Source: Deltaproteobacteria bacterium | GTDB lineage: Bacteria; UBA10199; GCA-002796325; JACPFF01 | Assembly: GCA_016183125.1 (NCBI GenBank) | Contig: JACPFG010000063.1 | Coordinates: forward strand, 1 to 36,436 | Direction: 5' to 3' | DNA: 36,436 nt | Part shown: one piece after another, positions 15,621-25,297 of the stretch | How positions within the stretch are numbered: position 1 is the stretch's first letter | How the letters are laid out: each line of letters starts with the position of its first letter | Made by a program: the position numbers and the translations under genes | Notes under the pieces: model-generated | What the model saw: only the letters and a program-made list of their open reading frames with translations | What the model was told of the DNA's origin: nothing | Databases searched by the model: none

Positions 15621-18600
15621 ACGAAACGATTCGCACCAGTTATCCTCACGCTCCTCCTCGCAGCGATTGGGTGTGGGGAGGATGAGGTGCCCCGACTCGA
15701 ACCATCCGGGAATCCCGCTGCGTCTTCGCAGACGACCGATGTAGCGAAAAATACTCCCTCACCGTCACTAGATGTCTACGTGGACGATATCGACTCGGGG
15801 TTTTCAAAGTACGGCACCAGCAATTGGACGGAGGCCTGGACTGGTTGGCCCACCCCCGGTGGGCATATGTGGTACACCTGGAATACTCTTAAATATGTGG
15901 AAAACTCCGCGATGTGGATGCCAAATCTTCAGTGTTCTGGAAAATACGAGATTCAGGCCTATATTCCGAGTGAAAACGCCAAGACGTCTAAAGCAAAGTA
16001 CGAGATTAAGTCTGACGTCGGTTGGAGCAACTCAATTATTTCGCAACTAGCCAACCCTGGGAAATGGGTTGCTCTCGGCGGCAGCGGCACCACCTATTCA
16101 TTCACGAAGGGGGCCAGCGATCGGTATGTGAAATTAACGGACGTAACAGGCGAAATCAGTTCCAAAGGCCTATTTTACCGTATCGCCTTCGATGCAATCA
16201 AGTGGATCTACAAAGAAAAACTCTCCAACATGGGTTTTACCCTAACTGCGCCTAATAGCGGAACCGCCTGGTCCAAGGATGACACGTGTTTGTCGGTAAA
16301 ATGGTCCACGCAAGGGGATGTGCCTGGCGGTGTACGCATTCATTTGTACAAAGGCGGGACGAGCCCGTCGCAATTCGTCAAATCTCTCATTGGAAGCACA
16401 CCCAATAACGGCTCGGCATGTGTAGATGCCTCTGCGTTAAAGGACCAACCACTGGCGAGCGATTACGTGATTGGCATCTCCAATAATTTCCCCTATTGCG
16501 ACGGCTATGTATGGGCCTTTTCCAATTCTTTTAAGATCGCCGCGCCAGATCTTACGGGGTATCAGTTGCCAGGCTGGGGCGGCAAGTTGGTTGGCTCTGG
16601 CGTGTCCGGAACGAATAGTAACAGCGCGCTTTATACGTGTAAGGTTGCCTATTTCGATGTGGGCATCAAGAACGAGGGAAATGGCGACAACAAGAAAACG
16701 ATTTCAAATCGTCTACTGATAGACGGGATTAATTACGGCACCTGGACCGAGAGTCCGCTGAGCGCCGGATCGTATACCTCCGAAATCGACATGCCTGTCT
16801 CCGGCATCACTGCCGGAACGCACACGGTAAAAGTGGAAATTGATTACCCTAACAATATCCCGGAGAGTGATGAGAGCGATAACGCTGTGTCCGGTTCCTT
16901 TGCCTGGCAGCCATGTAATAATCCAAGCGTTATAATTACCTCGCCTGCGAATGGAAGCAGTACAACCTCCTCGTCTGTCACCGTATCCGGGACGTGCAAC
17001 GATTCCGATGGTGATTTAAAAACCTATATTGTCACGGTCAATGGAACGAGCTTGCCGCCAGGAAATATTAGTGGGGGGAGCGCCGCATTCGCGAAAACCG
17101 TCTCCCTGAATGTCGGATCGAATAAAATTGAGGCCACATGTACCGATCAACAGGGATTGGTCAGCAATGTGGCTATGATTACCGTGACCCGAACACAACT
17201 TGGGGGCATCGCCGGAACGGTGACGAGCACAAAAGGTGGCGCCATTGCCGTGGCCTCCGTCACGGCCAATGGGCCGGTTGGCGTGACAACGTCCACAGCC
17301 AGCGACGGCAGTTATTCCTTTACCGGGCTTCAACCAGGGACATATACGGTGACGGCTTCGTCCGCCGGTTATTACAGCACGTCCCAGTCAGTGAATGTGC
17401 AGACGAATACCACAGCAATTGCAAATTTTTCACTGGTGCCTGTCCCCAAACCGATCCTTTCGGTTGCACCAACCGCGGTTAGCGTCACGATGCCCTCCGG
17501 ATCGTTGAACGGGACACAGCAGGTCATTATCCAGAACAACGGAGACGCAAACCTCCAGTATTGGTTAGTTGTCCCGCCCCCATCGTGGCTCACGATTAAG
17601 CGCAATGGCGGGGCGCTTGTGAGTACTTCCGTGTCGCCGCCGTTGGCGCCCGGAGCAAAAGACACGCTCACGTTTTACTTTAACAGCAATCAGGTCTCAT
17701 CAAATCAGGCCGCCCTCCTAGTGGTCGGTTCCAACGATACGGCCAAAGGGGACACGGGGATTGATGTCACGATGACGATCAAGGCGTCCTCGCCGCCGCC
17801 GCCCCAGTACCCGGCGCCTAGCACGCCGACGTTCACCCCGACGTTCAGCGGGTCCTGCACGCTCATTAATGCCTGCGCCAAGGACCCCGTGAATACCGCC
17901 ACGGGGAATTATACCTATAGCCATACCGATCTGAATATCCGGTCCCGCGGGCCATCGCTCCTCTTTGCGCGGACATACAACTCGTTTGATCCGACGATCG
18001 GGCCGTTGGGACTTGGCTGGACGCACAGCTTCCACGTCTATGCGCTGGAATATACCAAAGACGATGGATCGCCCGGCGATGTCTATATCCGCTGGGGCAC
18101 CGGTAGAACGGATTGGTACCAGCGCAATGCCGATGGGACATACACTCCGGCGCCCGGCCTCTTCGACGCGTTTGTCAAAAACGGCGATGGCTCCTTCACG
18201 CTGGTCGAAAAGAATAAGACGGTCTGGAATTTCCAGGGGAGCGGGCGTCTGGCAAGTGTTGCCGACCGGCATGGGAACGCCATGACGCTTACATATGAAG
18301 ACGCGGAGCCGAAGCGCCTCGTGGCGGCGACGAATGCGCTCGGTGAGCAGTTGATCTTCTCGTATCAATCGGGCGATCCGCTCAAACTCGCCGACGTTTG
18401 GGATGTCCAAGGCAACCGGAAGATCCTCTTTACGTATGAGGGGGACCGGCTTACAACCGTCACGGATGCTAACGGCAATCCATTTACATTCGAGTACGAC
18501 GCAGCCGACCGATTGACCAAAATCATCGAGCGGGATGGCAAGCCGCTCGTCACGAACGCCTACAGCGCGAACGACCCGACCGACCGCCGTGTCCTCACAC

Positions 18601-21600
18601 AGCAAGATGGCTTAGGGAACACGACCGCGTTTTCATACGATACGCCCACTCCGTGGGAGACGACCGTCACCGATCCGGCGACTGAGGAGTTTCCGGGCGG
18701 CCGCAAGCATATCTATTCGTACGACGCCCTCTACCGGCTGCGCCGACACACCGCGCCGAGCGGCATGGACATAGTGACGTACGACTATAACGACAACCAC
18801 CAGCGCACGAAGATGACCGATGCCAACGGGAAGGTGACGCTTTGGGAGTACGACCCGCGCGGGAACCTGACGAAGATCACCGAGGCCGAAGGTGCACCCG
18901 AAGAGGTTGTCACGACCTGGACCTACTACCCTGGCACCGACCTGGTGGATCTCCATGTGACTCCGCTCGGTCTGACACTCAAGCACTATTACGAAGGCGA
19001 CGATCTCACGAAGGTGGAGGGGACAGGCCCCGATATCGAGCCGTTTGCGGTGGAATATACGTATCTCCCGACCGGCGAGGTGGCGACCGTGAAGGATCCG
19101 ATGCAGTATGTGACCACGTTCGATTATAATGGGAAGGGGGAGCTAGAGCAGATCGTATCGCCGCCGACAACAGCGAGCCCTGGTGGGGAGATCGCAAGTT
19201 TCGGGTACGATTCCAGTCATCGGCCTACGAGCGTTGCCGACCCGTATCTCCAATCGCTCGGCAAGGCCGCGCTCTACACCTACGACAAGAACGATCGCAT
19301 CACGAAGACCACCGACGGTCTGACGCGGGAGACGACCATCACGCCGGACAAACGGGACCTGGTGGAAAAGATCGCTGCGCCGAACGGCATCGTCACATAC
19401 GCCTACGACGACGCCGGGCGGTTGGTCAGCGTCACAACACCCACTGGGACCGTGACGTATGGTTACAATGCGAGCCACGAGCGAACGAGTGCCACCTCGC
19501 CGGGAAATCACACGACGACCTATTCTTACGATCCTTTGGGGTACCTGGCCAAGGTTACCGATCCGACGAACCGATCGCTCACACTCGATGCCGATCCGAT
19601 GGGTGCGCTCAAATCCTTGGCGAACTCACTCAATCACACGGTGGGCGTGGCGCCGGACCTCCTGGGACGAGCTAAGGAGATCACCGATCCGGTCGGGCGA
19701 AAGATCGAACTCCAATATAACGACGCCGGCCAGGTGACCAGTCGCGCGGGGCTCTTCGACCCGGCGAACCCTGCGACCAAGGTGACGACAACGACCGTGT
19801 ACGATGTGCTGGGCCGATTGCGGAAAATTACTACGCCGGCGAACGGGGAGATGGCGGCGCAATATAATCTTAATGCCGACATCATCGGCATCACGAATCC
19901 CAATGGCCATACCACGTCGTGGGTGCAAGGTCCGCTTGGGCGGCCGGAGGCGGAGCGGTTCGATGGAGTGACAAAGCGGACGTTCGGGTATTATCCGGGC
20001 GGACGGATCAAGACCGCGACGAATGCCAAGAGCGAGACGACCACTTTCCTCTATGATGAGGCCGCACGACTGAAAGAGATCCAATATGCGGATGGGGCCA
20101 AACGGACGATCGCCTTCAAGGGACAGACCGATCGAGTGGAAGCCATTACCCTCGTTGAGACGGACGGCACGACACGGAGCCGGAGCTTCACGTATGATTC
20201 GGCAGGCCGAGTCGCGACCGCCACCGATCCGTGGGGCAATACTATCAGCTACACGTATTGGCCGGATGGCCAGGTAAAGACGATCACGTATCCGGGGAAC
20301 AAGACGGTCAGTTACGCATACGACGACGCGGGGCGCCTTGCCACAGTGACGGACTGGCTGACACCGCCGGGGGTAACGACATACGGCTACGACACAGCGG
20401 GGAGGCTCGACACGATCACGTATCCGAACGGGGCGACGGCTGTCTATGCGTATGAAAATGACGGACGGGTGAAGAGTATCGCACACCGAAAGGCCGATGG
20501 GACGATCCTTGCGTCACAGACCGTTGGCTACGATGGACGCGCGCACGTGAAGGCCATCGAGTTGGTGCCGGAGCCGACCGCAGCGCTTGAAGGCAAAGAG
20601 CTCGACTACACGCCGAACGCGGAAGACCAATATGCGCAGATCGGTGGCCTCAACCTCGAGTACGATCCGGTGGGGCGGCTCACCACACCGTTCGTTGATG
20701 GCGGCCCCGGGATGGCATACACCTTCGACGTCAGGGACCATCTGGCGCAGGCGACGACAACCGGCGGTACGGTGAGTTATATCTCCGGCCCGGAGGGGGA
20801 GCGAATCGAGCAATCGGCTGGGGGCGCGACGACGCGGTATGTCGTGGACACGACAAGCAGGCTCTCGTCTGTTGTGGCGGAATTGGACGGCGCGAATACG
20901 CCGACCGCTTACTATATCTACGGCGTCGGATTGCTCGCGAGGATTCCAGCAAACGGCCAGAACGCAAGATATTACCATCAGGATGCGCAGCAAAATATCG
21001 CGGCGCTTACGGATGCGAGCGGCAATGTCACAGACAGTTACTTCTATCATCCGTTCGGACAGGTGTTGACCCAGACCGGCAGCACGCCGAACCCGTACCG
21101 GTTTGCCGGCGCGCTCGGTGTGGAGAATGATCCTACCGGCCTCTATTACATGCGCGCGCGCTACTATGATCCGGCCCAGGGGCGGTTCATCAGCAAGGAT
21201 CCGATTGGGATGGCGGGGGGGATGAATCTGTATGGTTATGTCGGGAATAATCCGCTCCGTGCGGCAGATCCCCTTGGCCTCTTCTCCTGGAAGACCTTTG
21301 GCACCGGATTGCTCGAACTTGGGAAGGCGGCCCTGAGTGTTGTTGAGACCGTCGGCAATGCCTTCCTAGCAGGAGGGTCGCTGGCCATTTTCCAGCCGGA
21401 AGGAACTGCCGCCCTTGGGCTTGCTGCCGTCGGCAACCTGGACGATGCCTTCGTTAACACTACGAATAGTTTTAATAACATCGTTGGGGCATTTTCAGAT
21501 AAACCGGCTGAAAAATTGATTACGCAAGGACCTTATAGAGAATTTCTCCAGGCAACCCTTGGGAGTACAAAGCTCTTAGATGTCCCTCAGGAGGCAGCGG

Positions 21601-21929
21601 ACGTTGCGTCATTTCTCTACGAGACTCCACAGCTCATTAAAGAAACACCTAAAATTATCGAAAAAATCGGGAAGGCAAGCAAGATTTACAAAAACGCCAA
21701 GTCGGTTGGAGGTGGGTCTGCGTCAGGAAAATATATACTGAAGAAGGGGACTGGGCTCGTTTCTGAATATTTAGATGTGCTCAACGATGCGACGGAAATA
21801 ATTTCCGGTGAGGACATATTGGAACATGCGGAAGATTGGATGATGTCACCGCAGCCGCAAGACACGACGATGATGTTGCAAGGATCGTATTTTAATTTAC
21901 AGACTACGACGGCTCCGACATCAAAATGA
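15621..21929 (+). CDS. giant RHS-repeat lipoprotein (golvesin-like, CARDB, carboxypeptidase-regulatory, DUF6531, YD repeats, RHS core)
   Basis: The track starts at GTG 15687, but in-frame codons upstream encode a lipoprotein signal: KRFAPVILTLLLAAIGC, with the lipobox cysteine. AAGGGGG lies 6 nt before an ACG (15621) where ATG is expected. Domains by track numbering: golvesin-C-like ~27-175 (VYVDDIDSGFS), CARDB ~314-406, Ig-like ~413-500, carboxypeptidase-regulatory ~505-580, a BACON-like region ~590-700, DUF6531 ~725-790 (DPVNTATGNYTYSHTDL). About 1,000 residues of YD repeats follow, then the RHS core ~1803-1866 (GLYYMRARYYDP, RFISKDPIG). The last ~210 residues are a variable tail with no recognised toxin motif. 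RHS shells encapsulate a C-terminal effector; here the protein should be lipid-anchored. Its stop overlaps the RCC1 gene start (ATGA). Confidence 0.88.
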   Translation, partial: TKRFAPVILTLLLAAIGCGEDEVPRLEPSGNPAASSQTTDVAKNTPSPSLDVYVDDIDSGFSKYGTSNWTEAWTGWPTPGGHMWYTWNTLKYVENSAMWMPNLQCSGKYEIQAYIPSENAKTSKAKYEIKSDVGWSNSIISQLANPGKWVALGGSGTTYSFTKGASDRYVKLTDVTGEISSKGLFYRIAFDAIKWIYKEKLSNMGFTLTAPNSGTAWSKDDTCLSVKWSTQGDVPGGVRIHLYKGGTSPSQFVKSLIGSTPNNGSACVDASALKDQPLASDYVIGISNNFPYCDGYVWAFSNSFKIAAPDLTGYQLPGWGGKLVGSGVSGTNSNSALYTCKVAYFDVGIKNEGNGDNKKTISNRLLIDGINYGTWTESPLSAGSYTSEIDMPVSGITAGTHTVKVEIDYPNNIPESDESDNAVSGSFAWQPCNNPSVIITSPANGSSTTSSSVTVSGTCNDSDGDLKTYIVTVNGTSLPPGNISGGSAAFAKTVSLNVGSNKIEATCTDQQGLVSNVAMITVTRTQLGGIAGTVTSTKGGAIAVASVTANGPVGVTTSTASDGSYSFTGLQPGTYTVTASSAGYYSTSQSVNVQTNTTAIANFSLVPVPKPILSVAPTAVSVTMPSGSLNGTQQVIIQNNGDANLQYWLVVPPPSWLTIKRNGGALVSTSVSPPLAPGAKDTLTFYFNSNQVSSNQAALLVVGSNDTAKGDTGIDVTMTIKASSPPPPQYPAPSTPTFTPTFSGSCTLINACAKDPVNTATGNYTYSHTDLNIRSRGPSLLFARTYNSFDPTIGPLGLGWTHSFHVYALEYTKDDGSPGDVYIRWGTGRTDWYQRNADGTYTPAPGLFDAFVKNGDGSFTLVEKNKTVWNFQGSGRLASVADRHGNAMTLTYEDAEPKRLVAATNALGEQLIFSYQSGDPLKLADVWDVQGNRKILFTYEGDRLTTVTDANGNPFTFEYDAADRLTKIIERDGKPLVTNAYSANDPTDRRVLTQQDGLGNTTAFSYDTPTPWETTVTDPATEEFPGGRKHIYSYDALYRLRRHTAPSGMDIVTYDYNDNHQRTKMTDANGKVTLWEYDPRGNLTKITEAEGAPEEVVTTWTYYPGTDLVDLHVTPLGLTLKHYYEGDDLTKVEGTGPDIEPFAVEYTYLPTGEVATVKDPMQYVTTFDYNGKGELEQIVSPPTTASPGGEIASFGYDSSHRPTSVADPYLQSLGKAALYTYDKNDRITKTTDGLTRETTITPDKRDLVEKIAAPNGIVTYAYDDAGRLVSVTTPTGTVTYGYNASHERTSATSPGNHTTTYSYDPLGYLAKVTDPTNRSLTLDADPMGALKSLANSLNHTVGVAPDLLGRAKEITDPVGRKIELQYNDAGQVTSRAGLFDPANPATKVTTTTVYDVLGRLRKITTPANGEMAAQYNLNADIIGITNPNGHTTSWVQGPLGRPEAERFDGVTKRTFGYYPGGRIKTATNAKSETTTFLYDEAARLKEIQYADGAKRTIAFKGQTDRVEAITLVETDGTTRSRSFTYDSAGRVATATDPWGNTISYTYWPDGQVKTITYPGNKTVSYAYDDAGRLATVTDWLTPPGVTTYGYDTAGRLDTITYPNGATAVYAYENDGRVKSIAHRKADGTILASQTVGYDGRAHVKAIELVPEPTAALEGKELDYTPNAEDQYAQIGGLNLEYDPVGRLTTPFVDGGPGMAYTFDVRDHLAQATTTGGTVSYISGPEGERIEQSAGGATTRYVVDTTSRLSSVVAELDGANTPTAYYIYGVGLLARIPANGQNARYYHQDAQQNIAALTDASGNVTDSYFYHPFGQVLTQTGSTPNPYRFAGALGVENDPTGLYYMRARYYDPAQGRFISKDPIGMAGGMNLYGYVGNNPLRAADPLGLFSWKTFGTGLLELGKAALSVVETVGNAFLAGGSLAIFQPEGTAALGLAAVGNLDDAFVNTTNSFNNIVGAFSDKPAEKLITQGPYREFLQATLGSTKLLDVPQEAADVASFLYETPQLIKETPKIIEKIGKASKIYKNAKSVGGGSASGKYILKKGTGLVSEYLDVLNDATEIISGEDILEHAEDWMMSPQPQDTTMMLQGSYFNLQTTTAPTSK

Positions 21930-24577
21930 AACGAATGTGGCAGACAATTTGCGTAACATTCATCGGCCTAAGTATCGGCATTTCGAGCGTGATTGCCTCG
22001 CCGATCATCTTCACCTACGACACCACGGGACGGCTGCAGTCCTTCAGCCTCCCATCAGGTTCGTCGGCTACCTTCACCTACGACGCGAACGGAAATCGCC
22101 TGCATGAGAGCGTGAAGCCACCGCCGGATATAACCGCGCCAACCGTTGCCGGCACAAGTATCCCGGATGGCGCGACTGCGGTCCCGATCAACGCGCCGAT
22201 CACGGTCACCTTCAGCGAGCCGATGGACGCGGCGACGATCACGACGAGTTCGTTCCAGGTGGCGGATGGGACCGGGCCGATCGCGGGGACGGTGAGCTAC
22301 GCAAACAGTACCGCGACGTTCACGGCGACCGCGCCGCTGAATTATTTCACCGACTATACGGCCACGGTGACCACCGATGTAAAAGATGCCGCGGGGAATC
22401 CCTTGGCTGCGCCGGTGAGCTGGAGCTTTAGGACGATCGTGCCGCCGGTGATCGGTGCGGCCGGTGGCGGCGGGCATACGGTTACAATCGGGACCGATGG
22501 ATCGGTCTGGACGTGGGGCTACAACTCGCACGGACAATTGGGGAGCGGATCGCTCGTCGACCTAAACGCGCCGGCGCGAGTGAATGGCGTGACCGGGAGC
22601 GCGACCGCCGTGGCCGGCGGAGACTCCCATACCGTGGCCGTGGCCGGCGGTGTGGTCTGGAGTTGGGGACGGAATACCGTGGGGCAACTGGGTGACGGAA
22701 CGACAACTGACCGAAATGTCCCTGTCCAGATCGGTGGATTGCCGCCGGTGACAGCCGTGGCCGCGGGTGTCCTTCACGCCGTCGCGTTGACGACGCCGGC
22801 GGCGGGCGGCGAGGTCTATGCCTGGGGAAGCAATACGCTCGGCCAAGTCGGCGATGGGACGACAATGCAACAGACAAGTCCGGTGAAGGTCCCAGGCATC
22901 GCCGGCGCCACGGTCATCAGCAGTCGGGGAAATCACACGCTTGCCTTGAGCGGTGCCGATGGCACCGTCTGGACTTGGGGGTTCAATGGTTGGGGACAAC
23001 TGGGCGATGGCACCACGACGACGAGTACAACACCGAAGCAGGTGCAAGGCCTCACCGGCGTAGACGCCATTGCCGCCGGGTTCGGGCATTCGCTAGCAAA
23101 GGTGAACGGCACCGTCTACGCGTGGGGACTGAATGCCAATGGACAACTGGGCGATGGGACGACGAACAATCAGTCGGCGCCTCAGGCGGTCGCGGCGCTG
23201 GCAGGAATTGATATCGTCGCCATCGCGGCAGGGGCGAACTTTAGCCTCGCCCTTGATGCCAATGGCGCCGTGTACGCCTGGGGCCTGAACAGCAGCGGGC
23301 AGTTGGGCGATGGGACATTCACAGATCAGTTGAATCCGAAGACAATCGGGACGTTCACGGGAGCGGTCGGAATCGCCGCCGGGGGAAGCCACACCATGGT
23401 CTGGAAGGCCGATGGAACGATGTCCTCATGGGGCTACAATTTCTACGGTCAGGTTGGGAATGGCTCGGCAACGTATGTCGCATACACGCCGACACCTGTT
23501 TTGACGAACGTACAAGCGGTATCCAACGGCGGGAAACACACGCTCGCGTTGCTGGCCGATGGCACGGTGCGGGCCTGGGGATCAAATAGCAACGGGCAAT
23601 TGGGCGATGGGACGACAACGAATCGGGATGCGCCGGTGGCGGTGCCCGGACTCACCAACGTCACCGATATCGCCGCGGGAAGCCGGTTCTCCGTCGCGGT
23701 CGAAAACAACGACACCGTCCGGGTCTGGGGGATCAACAGCTCGAAGGAATTGGGATTGGGCGCCGCGAGTGCCGATGTCCTGCAACCGACGCCATTGCCG
23801 GGGCTCAGCGGCGTGACGGCCGTTGCGGCGGGTGATTTTAGCACGGCGGCGATCGTGGGTGCGACTAACGACGTATGGACCTGGGGCTCCAACAGCAACG
23901 GCCAGTTGGGGAACGGGAGCTATGCGAATCCAGGCGTCCCCGCGGCGGTGCCCGGCCTGACAGGTGCAACAACCATTACCGGTGGCGGACGTCATTTCCT
24001 TACCTTGAAGAGTGACAAAACGATTGTGGCCTGGGGACGGAATGCAGATGGCGAACTGGGCGACGGAACGAAAGTCGAGCGGACGGCGCCTGTGACGGTT
24101 GCCGGACTCACGGACGTGATCGCGATCGGGGCGGGGCATAGGCACTCACTCGCGGTGACCGCCGATGGAACGGCGTTCGCCTGGGGGCTTAATTCCAGCG
24201 GGCAACTCGGCGACGGGACATTCGCGCAACACTCGGCGCCCGCGCCGATATCGAATCTCGTAAATGTCGCAGCCGTCGCGGGCGGGGCATCTCATTCGCT
24301 GGCGCGGCTATTGGATGGCTCTGTTCAGGCCTGGGGATTCAACCTCCTCGGCCAACTTGGCGACGGCACGGCGGTTACGACCGGAAAGAATTTGCCGGTT
24401 CAGGCGGTGGGTCTTGCCGGCATCGAGTTTGTGGACGCCGGTACCGGCTCATCCTCCTATGCCCTCGACCTCGCCACCGGCACGCTCTATGAGTGGGGCT
24501 GGAACGGCGCCACCGCCTTCGTAGATGGCACGATCCCATGGGTACTCGTGCCCACCGCCGTCCTGTGGCCGGAGTAA
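21926..24577 (+). CDS. exported RCC1-repeat protein with YD-repeat stub and Big_5 Ig-like domain
   Basis: An 883-residue protein with a signal peptide (MKRMWQTICVTFIGLSIGIS..., cleaved around VIASP). Right after it is a single YD-repeat-like unit (FTYDTTGRL... and FTYDANGNRLHES), the same motif as the upstream RHS gene. Residues ~68-170 form a bacterial Ig-like (Big_5) domain (APTVAGTSIPDGATAVPIN). From ~175 to the end I count 14 RCC1-type units of the form W-G-x-N-x-x-G-Q-L-G-D-G-T (the ninth and last are degenerate), enough for two seven-bladed propellers. It overlaps the RHS stop by 4 nt, so the two are translationally coupled. It could be a partner or binding protein for the RHS product, or an independent adhesin-like propeller. 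Confidence 0.92.
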   Translation: MKRMWQTICVTFIGLSIGISSVIASPIIFTYDTTGRLQSFSLPSGSSATFTYDANGNRLHESVKPPPDITAPTVAGTSIPDGATAVPINAPITVTFSEPMDAATITTSSFQVADGTGPIAGTVSYANSTATFTATAPLNYFTDYTATVTTDVKDAAGNPLAAPVSWSFRTIVPPVIGAAGGGGHTVTIGTDGSVWTWGYNSHGQLGSGSLVDLNAPARVNGVTGSATAVAGGDSHTVAVAGGVVWSWGRNTVGQLGDGTTTDRNVPVQIGGLPPVTAVAAGVLHAVALTTPAAGGEVYAWGSNTLGQVGDGTTMQQTSPVKVPGIAGATVISSRGNHTLALSGADGTVWTWGFNGWGQLGDGTTTTSTTPKQVQGLTGVDAIAAGFGHSLAKVNGTVYAWGLNANGQLGDGTTNNQSAPQAVAALAGIDIVAIAAGANFSLALDANGAVYAWGLNSSGQLGDGTFTDQLNPKTIGTFTGAVGIAAGGSHTMVWKADGTMSSWGYNFYGQVGNGSATYVAYTPTPVLTNVQAVSNGGKHTLALLADGTVRAWGSNSNGQLGDGTTTNRDAPVAVPGLTNVTDIAAGSRFSVAVENNDTVRVWGINSSKELGLGAASADVLQPTPLPGLSGVTAVAAGDFSTAAIVGATNDVWTWGSNSNGQLGNGSYANPGVPAAVPGLTGATTITGGGRHFLTLKSDKTIVAWGRNADGELGDGTKVERTAPVTVAGLTDVIAIGAGHRHSLAVTADGTAFAWGLNSSGQLGDGTFAQHSAPAPISNLVNVAAVAGGASHSLARLLDGSVQAWGFNLLGQLGDGTAVTTGKNLPVQAVGLAGIEFVDAGTGSSSYALDLATGTLYEWGWNGATAFVDGTIPWVLVPTAVLWPE

Positions 24578-24590
24578 GAGAGGGTAGGCA

Positions 24591-24618
24591 GTGAAAGGTA
24601 CCAGAGGGGATATGCGGC
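24591..24618 (+). repeat. 28-bp direct repeat, copy A (left of HigBA)
   Basis: It matches copy B at 25339-25366 at 26 of 28 positions; the shared core is CCAGAGGGGATATGCGGC. In copy B this is the ribosome-binding site and first codons of the subtilase gene. In copy A the same ATG-CGG is followed within about 10 nt by the end of the HigA gene, so it leads nowhere. Confidence 0.85.
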
Positions 24619-24625
24619 TGAGCAA

Positions 24626-24910
24626 TCACCTCAGGGTAATATCCACTCGCTTTCCCACCACTGAGGCAAATTTGATCAGGGTGTCCAGGCCGATGTTGGC
24701 CTCCGGGTCACTGATAATCCGCTCTACCTGGGATTTGCTGGTCCCCATGAGGCTGGCTACTTTCCTGATCGATAGGTGCGACCTGGTCATAGCGGTCTTG
24801 AGACGATCCGCCAGCCGTAATCGTTCCTTTTCTTTTTTGAAATGGACCGCAAACATCGGGTCCTTGAGGTCCCTTTCCAAATCTTTGTGAAAATCGCCGC
24901 TCGTTCTCAT
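24626..24910 (-). CDS. higA: HigA-type XRE-family antitoxin
   Basis: A 94-residue protein. The C-terminal half is a Cro/C1-type helix-turn-helix: MTRSHLSIRKVASLMGTSKS is followed by a recognition helix and DTLIKFASVVGKRVDI. The N-terminal helix (FHKDLERDLKDPMFAVHFKKE) matches HigA-like antitoxins paired with RelE/HigB toxins. It follows the toxin gene with a 13-nt gap, in the toxin-first order typical of higBA. It should neutralise the toxin and repress the operon. Confidence 0.86.
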   Translation of the reverse strand: MRTSGDFHKDLERDLKDPMFAVHFKKEKERLRLADRLKTAMTRSHLSIRKVASLMGTSKSQVERIISDPEANIGLDTLIKFASVVGKRVDITLR

Positions 24911-24923
24911 AAAATCCCCCCCT

Positions 24924-25241
24924 TTATTCGCTCATCCGATTATAAGCCGTATCAATCTCCCGTTGAGGCGTTTTGTCCGACTTTTTCCGGAAGCCGTGCA
25001 GCAACACGACCTTCCCTTCATGGTAACAATAGAAAACCCGATGCGCCCCCGCTCTCAATTCAAACAACCCTGGATATCCTCCCATCTTCTTGGCGTGAGG
25101 CTCGTTCAAAACAACCTTCTCCGAGAGATGGGCAATCAGGGCCTTCACCTTCGCCCTCTCTTTGTCAGAAAGGGTTTCAATATAAGTCCTGACCGGTTGA
25201 TCGCCACGAGCAGTCTCATAGTAGGTAACCGGGATACTCAC
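24924..25241 (-). CDS. higB: HigB/RelE-type (phage Gp49-like) mRNA interferase toxin
   Basis: A 105-residue protein with the RelE-superfamily pattern: VTYYETARGDQPVRTYIETL at the start, a helix with DKERAKVKALIAHL, then GLFELRAGAHRVFYCYHEGKVVLLHGFRKKSDKTP. The arginine and lysine-rich strand (ELRAGAHRVFY, GFRKKSDKTP) is the expected active-site region of ribosome-dependent mRNA interferases. It starts with GTG at 25241 and precedes the XRE antitoxin. The module lies between copies of a 28-bp direct repeat. Confidence 0.88.
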   Translation of the reverse strand: MSIPVTYYETARGDQPVRTYIETLSDKERAKVKALIAHLSEKVVLNEPHAKKMGGYPGLFELRAGAHRVFYCYHEGKVVLLHGFRKKSDKTPQREIDTAYNRMSE

Positions 25242-25297
25242 CGGAAAGAAGCGTACCTATATATGGGGGCAAAGTCAATGAAGAATCAAGCCAGGGG

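Noticed and set aside
15687-21929. Repeat-rich DNA considered as a CRISPR array or mobile element
   Set aside because: The periodicity comes from protein YD repeats of uneven length. There are no identical short repeats with unique spacers, and no transposase or terminal inverted repeats were seen.
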